Source: Gemmatimonadota bacterium
Lineage (GTDB): Bacteria; Gemmatimonadota; Gemmatimonadetes; Gemmatimonadales; Gemmatimonadaceae
DNA length: 51,534 nucleotides
Assembly (NCBI GenBank): GCA_003152485.1
Contig: PMAE01000055.1
Span: 103,217-154,750, forward strand
Direction of reading: 5' to 3'
Part shown: positions 45,671-51,534 of the stretch, one piece after another
Layout of the letters: the number at the start of each line of letters is the position of its first letter
Position numbering within the stretch: the stretch's first letter is position 1
Program-made: the position numbers and the translations under genes
Notes under the pieces: model-generated
Databases searched by the model: none
What the model saw: only the letters and a program-made list of their open reading frames with translations
What the model was told of the DNA's origin: nothing

Positions 45671-46768
45671 CTAGCTCGCCGAACTGCTGTCCGGGCGATC
45701 CGCCCGCGCCCCGGGCGCGGACCCCCCTGGTGCGCGGCCCACGTACGCGCGCGCCAACGCAATCACCTGCGTCCGCACGCTCTCGAGCGACCCCGGCATG
45801 AGCGCCCCGGCAGCCTTCGCGTGACCACCGCCGCCGAACTGCCGCGCGAACTGATTCACGTCCACGCTCCCCGTGCTTCGAAACGACACTTTCACTTTGC
45901 CGTGCCCGAGGTCGCGGAAGAACATCGCCATCCGCGTGCCGGTGATCGACCGCGGATGCTCGACGATGCCGTCGAGGTCTTCCGATTTGAGCCCATAGCG
46001 CTCCACCGCGCCCGCGGGCACCGAGATCCACGCGATCGCGTGCTCGGCGTCCACTTCGAGCGTCGTCAGCGCGTCTCGCAATAGATGCAGGCGGCCCAGC
46101 GAGACCGACGCGTACACCTGGCGGTACATCTCCTCGGGATCGATCCCCAGCGAGAGCAGGTACCCGGCGATCGCGTGACACCGGGGCGATGTGTTGCTGA
46201 ACCGGAACCCGCCGGTGTCGGTCAGGAGCGCCGTGTACAGCGCCATCGCCGCCTCACGGGAGATCGGCCACCCCGCGGTCCACGCGAGGTCGAACACCAA
46301 CTCGCCGGTCGCGCATGCCGTCGTGTCGCAGAAGATGATGGGTCCCGGCGGATCGTCGCTCGGAACATGGTGATCGATCACCAGCTTGGGCACGGTGAGC
46401 GCGCGAACGGTGTCCGCGAGTCCGCCGAGCCGGCGCACGTCGCTGATGTCGAGCACCACGAGCACGTCGAGATCCGTCAGGGCCGCTGCACCGCGCGCGG
46501 TCTGGTCGGTCACCCCGGCGCCCAGCAGAAAATCGAATACGCCAGGCCACGCGGTCGGATTGACGATGCGCGCCTCGAGCCCCGCGCCCACCAACACTCG
46601 CGCGAGTCCCACCTCCGACCCGCACCCGTCGCCATCCGAGTTCATGTGCGTCGACAATACGACTCGCCGCCCCGGTGTCAGGACGGCAAGCAGGTGCCGA
46701 ATCGCGCTCAGCCGGTGCGCGGGAACGGCGAGCAGATCGGGAGCCGCGAGGGGCGGTGGCGGTGCCAT
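45671..46768 (-). CDS. nrnA: DHH/DHHA1 phosphoesterase (NrnA-like, oligoribonuclease/pAp-phosphatase type)
   Basis: Degrades nanoRNA and/or pAp. 365 aa. Seen: THMNSDGDGCGSE (metal ligands), VLDISD, VIDHHVPSD (DHH), and the DHHA1 GGGGHAKAAG motif at the C-terminal part. The tail after about residue 345 is low-complexity (Gly/Ala/Pro/Ser). ATG 46768. Separate from nfu by 58 bp; oriented the same way. The first motif has Asn-Ser where most NrnA proteins have Pro-Asp-Gly (HxNPDGD): here N-S-D-G-D, still with the Asp ligands. Confidence 0.9.
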   Translation of the reverse strand: MAPPPPLAAPDLLAVPAHRLSAIRHLLAVLTPGRRVVLSTHMNSDGDGCGSEVGLARVLVGAGLEARIVNPTAWPGVFDFLLGAGVTDQTARGAAALTDLDVLVVLDISDVRRLGGLADTVRALTVPKLVIDHHVPSDDPPGPIIFCDTTACATGELVFDLAWTAGWPISREAAMALYTALLTDTGGFRFSNTSPRCHAIAGYLLSLGIDPEEMYRQVYASVSLGRLHLLRDALTTLEVDAEHAIAWISVPAGAVERYGLKSEDLDGIVEHPRSITGTRMAMFFRDLGHGKVKVSFRSTGSVDVNQFARQFGGGGHAKAAGALMPGSLESVRTQVIALARAYVGRAPGGSAPGARADRPDSSSAS

Positions 46769-46799
46769 CGGGGAGTCGATGAGGAGCCTATGATGCGAA

Positions 46800-46827
46800 G
46801 CGGCGCCCCCGATCTCGTGGGCGCCGC
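46800..46827 (-). terminator. Hairpin between amino-acid permease and nrnA
   Basis: 9-bp perfect stem GCGGCGCCC (46800-46808) / GGGCGCCGC (46819-46827). It sits 3' of the permease gene on the minus strand and has no strong T run after it (TTCGCATCAT), so a terminator role is only likely. Confidence 0.5.
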
Positions 46828-46848
46828 CTACAAGCTAACCGCATGAGG

Positions 46849-48327
46849 TCAATCGCCCGCGGCCCGACCACCGGCGACGGGGTTTCCGAGCTTCGAGTGC
46901 GAGCGGCTGTAGAGGAAGTAGATCACCATGCCGATCACCATCCAAATGATGAGCCGCTTCCACGTATCGCCCGGCAAGCTCAGCATGAGGCCCACGCACG
47001 AGACAATACCGAGAATCGGGACGAGCGGGACGAACGCCACCTTGAACGGCCGATGCATCTCCGGGCTCCGCACACGCAGCACCCAGACTCCGCCACACAC
47101 GATCACGAACGCGAGCAGCGTGCCGATCGAGACGAGCTCGCCGAGTAACCCGATGGGGAAGAATGCGGCCACCGCGGCGGCGACCGTGCCCGTGACAATC
47201 GTGGTGACGTAGGGTGTCTTGAACTTGGGGTGCACTTTCCCGAAGACCGCCGGCAGGAGCCCATCGCGCGCCATCGAGTAGAACACCCGCGGTTGCCCCA
47301 TCAACATCACGAGCACCACCGACGCCAACCCGAGGATCGCGCCCACGTCGGTGAAGACGCGTAGCCACATCAGCTGCGGGACCGCGCCCAACGCGACGAC
47401 CACCGGCGCCGGTACGTTGAGCTTCGTATAGGACACCAGTCCGGTCATGACCAACGACATCAGGATGTACAACACGGTACACATCGCGAGCGACCCGAGC
47501 ATGCCGATCGGGAGATCACGTTGCGGATTCTTTGCCTCCTGGGCCGCGGTCGAGACGGCGTCGAAGCCGATGTACGCGAAGAACACCACGCCGGCGCCGC
47601 GGACCACACCGCTCCATCCGTAATGGCCGAACTCCCCGGTATTGGGCGGAATGAACGGGTGCCAGTTCGCGGGGTTGACGTACATCGCACCGAATCCGAT
47701 GACCAGCAACACGATCGCGACTTTGAGGATCACGATGACGTTGTTGAAGCGCGCCGATTCCTTGATGCCGACCACCAGCAACGTGGACATCGCCGCCACC
47801 AGCAACACCGCCGGAAGGTTGATCACTCCGCCGGGCACCCGGTCGATATGGTGCGTGATCGGGTTGTAGGCGAGCGGCGCCGCGGTAAAGGCGGTCGACA
47901 GATGGATGCCCAAGCCGTTCAGGAAATCGATCAGGTGCCCCGACCACCCCACCGCCACGGTCGCCGCGCCGAAGAGATACTCGAGGATCAGGTCCCACCC
48001 AATGATCCACGCGACGAATTCGCCCAGTGTGGCGTACGCGTAGGTGTACGCGCTGCCCGCAATCGGAATCATCGACGCGAACTCCGCGTAACACACACCC
48101 GCGAACAAGCAGCCCAGGCCCGCCAAAATGAACGACAGCGGGATGGCCGGTCCAGCGTTGGTCGCGGCCGCAGTGCCGGTGAGCACGAAGATGCCGGCGC
48201 CAATGATCGCGCCCACACCCAGCATCGTCAGGTTGGTCGCCGTCAAAACGCGACGGAGGCCAGTCCCATCGTCCGCGCTGGCTTCGGCCTGGAGCGAGGC
48301 AATGCTCTTGGTCGTGCTGAGACTCAT
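46849..48327 (-). CDS. APC-family amino-acid permease (cationic amino-acid transporter type)
   Basis: Inner-membrane amino-acid transporter. 492 aa from ATG 48327, supported by GGAG about 8 nt upstream; the longer frame to 48459 is charged and lacks homology. Twelve to thirteen hydrophobic segments. Signature: NLTMLGVGAIIGAGIFVLTG in helix 1 and EAKNPQRDLP in a loop, both typical of the CAT (2.A.3.3) group. Substrate not predictable beyond amino acid. Single gene. Confidence 0.93.
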   Translation of the reverse strand: MSLSTTKSIASLQAEASADDGTGLRRVLTATNLTMLGVGAIIGAGIFVLTGTAAATNAGPAIPLSFILAGLGCLFAGVCYAEFASMIPIAGSAYTYAYATLGEFVAWIIGWDLILEYLFGAATVAVGWSGHLIDFLNGLGIHLSTAFTAAPLAYNPITHHIDRVPGGVINLPAVLLVAAMSTLLVVGIKESARFNNVIVILKVAIVLLVIGFGAMYVNPANWHPFIPPNTGEFGHYGWSGVVRGAGVVFFAYIGFDAVSTAAQEAKNPQRDLPIGMLGSLAMCTVLYILMSLVMTGLVSYTKLNVPAPVVVALGAVPQLMWLRVFTDVGAILGLASVVLVMLMGQPRVFYSMARDGLLPAVFGKVHPKFKTPYVTTIVTGTVAAAVAAFFPIGLLGELVSIGTLLAFVIVCGGVWVLRVRSPEMHRPFKVAFVPLVPILGIVSCVGLMLSLPGDTWKRLIIWMVIGMVIYFLYSRSHSKLGNPVAGGRAAGD

Positions 48328-48511
48328 CGAGGATTCTCCACTGCGCGCATGATCGGGATGTGCGTGGTCCACTGCACGCGAACGAGATTCCGCGCGCTCG
48401 GGGCGCGAAGGTGCGGTCCTGCGGACCTGCTTGTCAAGCGACTGGGACTCGACCGCCACGGGGCGCCTGCCAGTCGACGGCCCGATTCGCCACGTGGCAA
48501 CACGAGCCAGC

Positions 48512-48530
48512 CCCGCCGATCGCCGGCGGG
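48512..48530 (-). terminator. GC-rich hairpin 3' of guaB
   Basis: CCCGCCG (48512-48518) / CGGCGGG (48524-48530) with a 5-nt loop, 14 bp beyond the guaB stop on the minus strand. No T tract follows, so weak evidence for a terminator. Confidence 0.35.
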
Positions 48531-48543
48531 CCGGCGGGACGGA

Positions 48544-50743
<2,200 letters not shown>

Positions 50744-50747
<4 letters not shown>

Positions 50748-51136
50748 GACTGCGTATCTCCCGGCCGCGGCGGCGGCTGCTGCAGCGCAGCGGGTGGAGC
50801 TGGTGGAGCCCCCGGAGCGGGCGACGATTCCGGTGGCTTCGTCGCCGCTTGCACGATGTCGCTGGCCATCGACTTCCCGGCGGCCGCGACCCCGTTCAAT
50901 ACGCCGACCGCCCTATTGAGAAACGTCATGGTCTCGGCCACCGCCGTCGCCGGGACGCGCCCCGCGCGCAGCGTATCCTCGACGCCCTCCGCGAACCGCT
51001 GAAAGGTGTTCCCCAGAGTCGGCCGCACGGCGTACTTCGATTCCAGGAATTCGATGTAGTCGAGGACCTGGTAGGCCCGTTCATCCGACATGGTGTCGAG
51101 ATGGCGCACCACGCGGTCGCGCAACATTGGGTTCAC
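50744..51136 (-). CDS. Hypothetical protein coupled to DUF1232 gene
   Basis: 130 aa from GTG 51136; ATG 51127 gives MLRDRVVRHLDTMSDE and is equally good. N-terminal helix pair (about 1-35) with a YQVLDYIEFLESKY pattern reminiscent of short antitoxin-like helices, then a variable helical region, and a Pro/Ala-rich tail (GAPPAPPAALQQPPPRP). Stop overlaps the DUF1232 start by 4 nt. No family recognised; the antitoxin likeness is weak. Confidence 0.7.
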
Positions 51137-51205
51137 GACAGTCTCCGGGACTCAGGGCGGACGACGCCGGCGGTCTTTCCCGCTCCGACGCGCTGCGCTC
51201 GCAAG

Positions 51206-51534
51206 CTATCCGGCAGACCGGTGGGAGCGAAGGCCCGAGACCGCCCAGGCAGGCTCCCCGGCGCACAGACATGGTGGCACACCCGGTTCAGCGTACTCGG
51301 CGGTGCGGACCACCGACGCCGAGCGCGAACCGCACGCGATTACCCGTTGTTCGCGGCGGTGCCCGGTTTGGTGGTTGGCGTACTGCTTGGCGTACTGCTT
51401 GGCGTACTGCTTGGCGTACTGCTTGGCGTACTGCTTGGCGTACTCCTCGGTGCCGTGCTGGGTGTAGCGCCGGGCGTACTCGCCGGTGACGTGCTTGGGA
51501 CAGCGTGTGGGCCGGCCGTCGGTACGGCCGTCGG
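51206..51534 (-). CDS. Partial repeat-bearing reading frame running off the right edge
   Basis: Minus-strand frame open from the window edge to a TAG at 51206-51208, about 108 codons; the start lies outside. In it the 12-bp repeat encodes YAKQ, flanked on the 5' side by TGEYARRYTQHGTEE. Over the first 36 codons third-position GC is near 97%, second-position about 56% and first-position about 67%, the pattern of real genes here. After the array the bias fades. A second minus frame (stop TAA at 51340-51342) would give a Pro/Ser/Thr-rich tail SSTP-SSTP..., and a + strand frame gives GVLL repeats with no visible start. Codon-position bias favours this frame, moderately. Function unknown. Confidence 0.4.
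   Translation of the reverse strand, partial: DGRTDGRPTRCPKHVTGEYARRYTQHGTEEYAKQYAKQYAKQYAKQYAKQYANHQTGHRREQRVIACGSRSASVVRTAEYAEPGVPPCLCAGEPAWAVSGLRSHRSAG
51377..51448. repeat. 12-bp tandem repeat array near the right edge
   Basis: Five exact copies of GGCGTACTGCTT (51377-51436), then GGCGTACTCCTC (51437-51448) and further degenerate 12-bp units to about 51496 (GGTGCCGTGCTG, GGTGTAGCGCCG, GGCGTACTCGCC, GGTGACGTGCTT). All six frames stay open through most of the array. Confidence 0.97.

Noticed and set aside
51090-51489. Plus-strand frames 51090-51467 and 51127-51489 (AYCL and WRTA repeats)
   Set aside because: Poor codon-position bias and Arg/Cys/Trp-rich repeats; shadow translations of the 12-bp array.

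Overview
The window is about 51.5 kb of high-GC DNA from a diderm, menaquinone-type bacterium. It encodes a Kdo-kinase-like enzyme and a heptosyltransferase-family protein (LPS), an outer-membrane-like protein, a lipoprotein, and a UbiX/UbiD/UbiA/MenG set typical of the futalosine menaquinone route. The many secreted hydrolases (Tricorn-like S41, DUF885, CocE-type, serine hydrolase) together with this gene mix fit Gemmatimonadota best. That taxonomic call is an inference and was not tested by any search. No rRNA, tRNA, CRISPR array, prophage or insertion sequence was seen. Coding density is very high, and no stretch over 300 bp lacks a gene.

Layout. (1) 64-4836, +: clpX, lon and engB (proteostasis and ribosome assembly), with a terminator between clpX and lon. 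(2) 4840-8451, -: a hexapeptide acyltransferase, a Nudix hydrolase and an outer-membrane-like protein. (3) 8470-13691, +: trpE, an FHA-GAF-nucleotide cyclase, a KdkA-like kinase and a GT9 glycosyltransferase. (4) 13776-19313, -: an HD-GYP response regulator, then glmM, glmS, dtd and maf (amino-sugar supply and housekeeping). (5) 19326-25009, +: a Cys/Met-metabolism PLP enzyme, M48 protease, purD, mutM and a short UvrC-like GIY-YIG nuclease. (6) 24999-29290, -: menG-ubiD-ubiA-ubiX plus a phosphoesterase, almost every junction a 4-nt overlap. (7) 29378-33315, +: an ECF sigma factor, a zinc anti-sigma factor, a membrane-anchored bactofilin-like protein and a secreted beta-repeat protein, closed by a strong terminator. 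This looks like an envelope-stress or envelope-organisation module. (8) 33489-41197: three large secreted or lipid-anchored hydrolases and a 62-aa two-helix membrane protein. (9) 41413-51136, -: serine hydrolase, MATE exporter, Mrp, Nfu, NrnA-type phosphoesterase, amino-acid permease, guaB, a DUF1232 protein and a small hypothetical. A repeat-bearing partial reading frame runs off the right edge.

Two sequence-level themes stand out. First, short in-frame 12-bp tandem repeats occur in low-complexity parts of at least three proteins (Lon, TrpE, GT9) and in the partial frame at the right edge. Second, four intergenic regions carry related polypyrimidine/polypurine short-word arrays, one of which supplies the C-terminal tail of Maf. 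Other points are an apparent CTG start for dtd, a cyclase whose transition-state Arg is His, an HD-GYP protein with GIP in place of GYP, and a Lon with a Pro/Gly/Ala-rich insert in its N-domain.

Many genes start with GTG or TTG. Where a reading frame extends upstream over a neighbouring gene, I moved the start to the first site consistent with the protein family.
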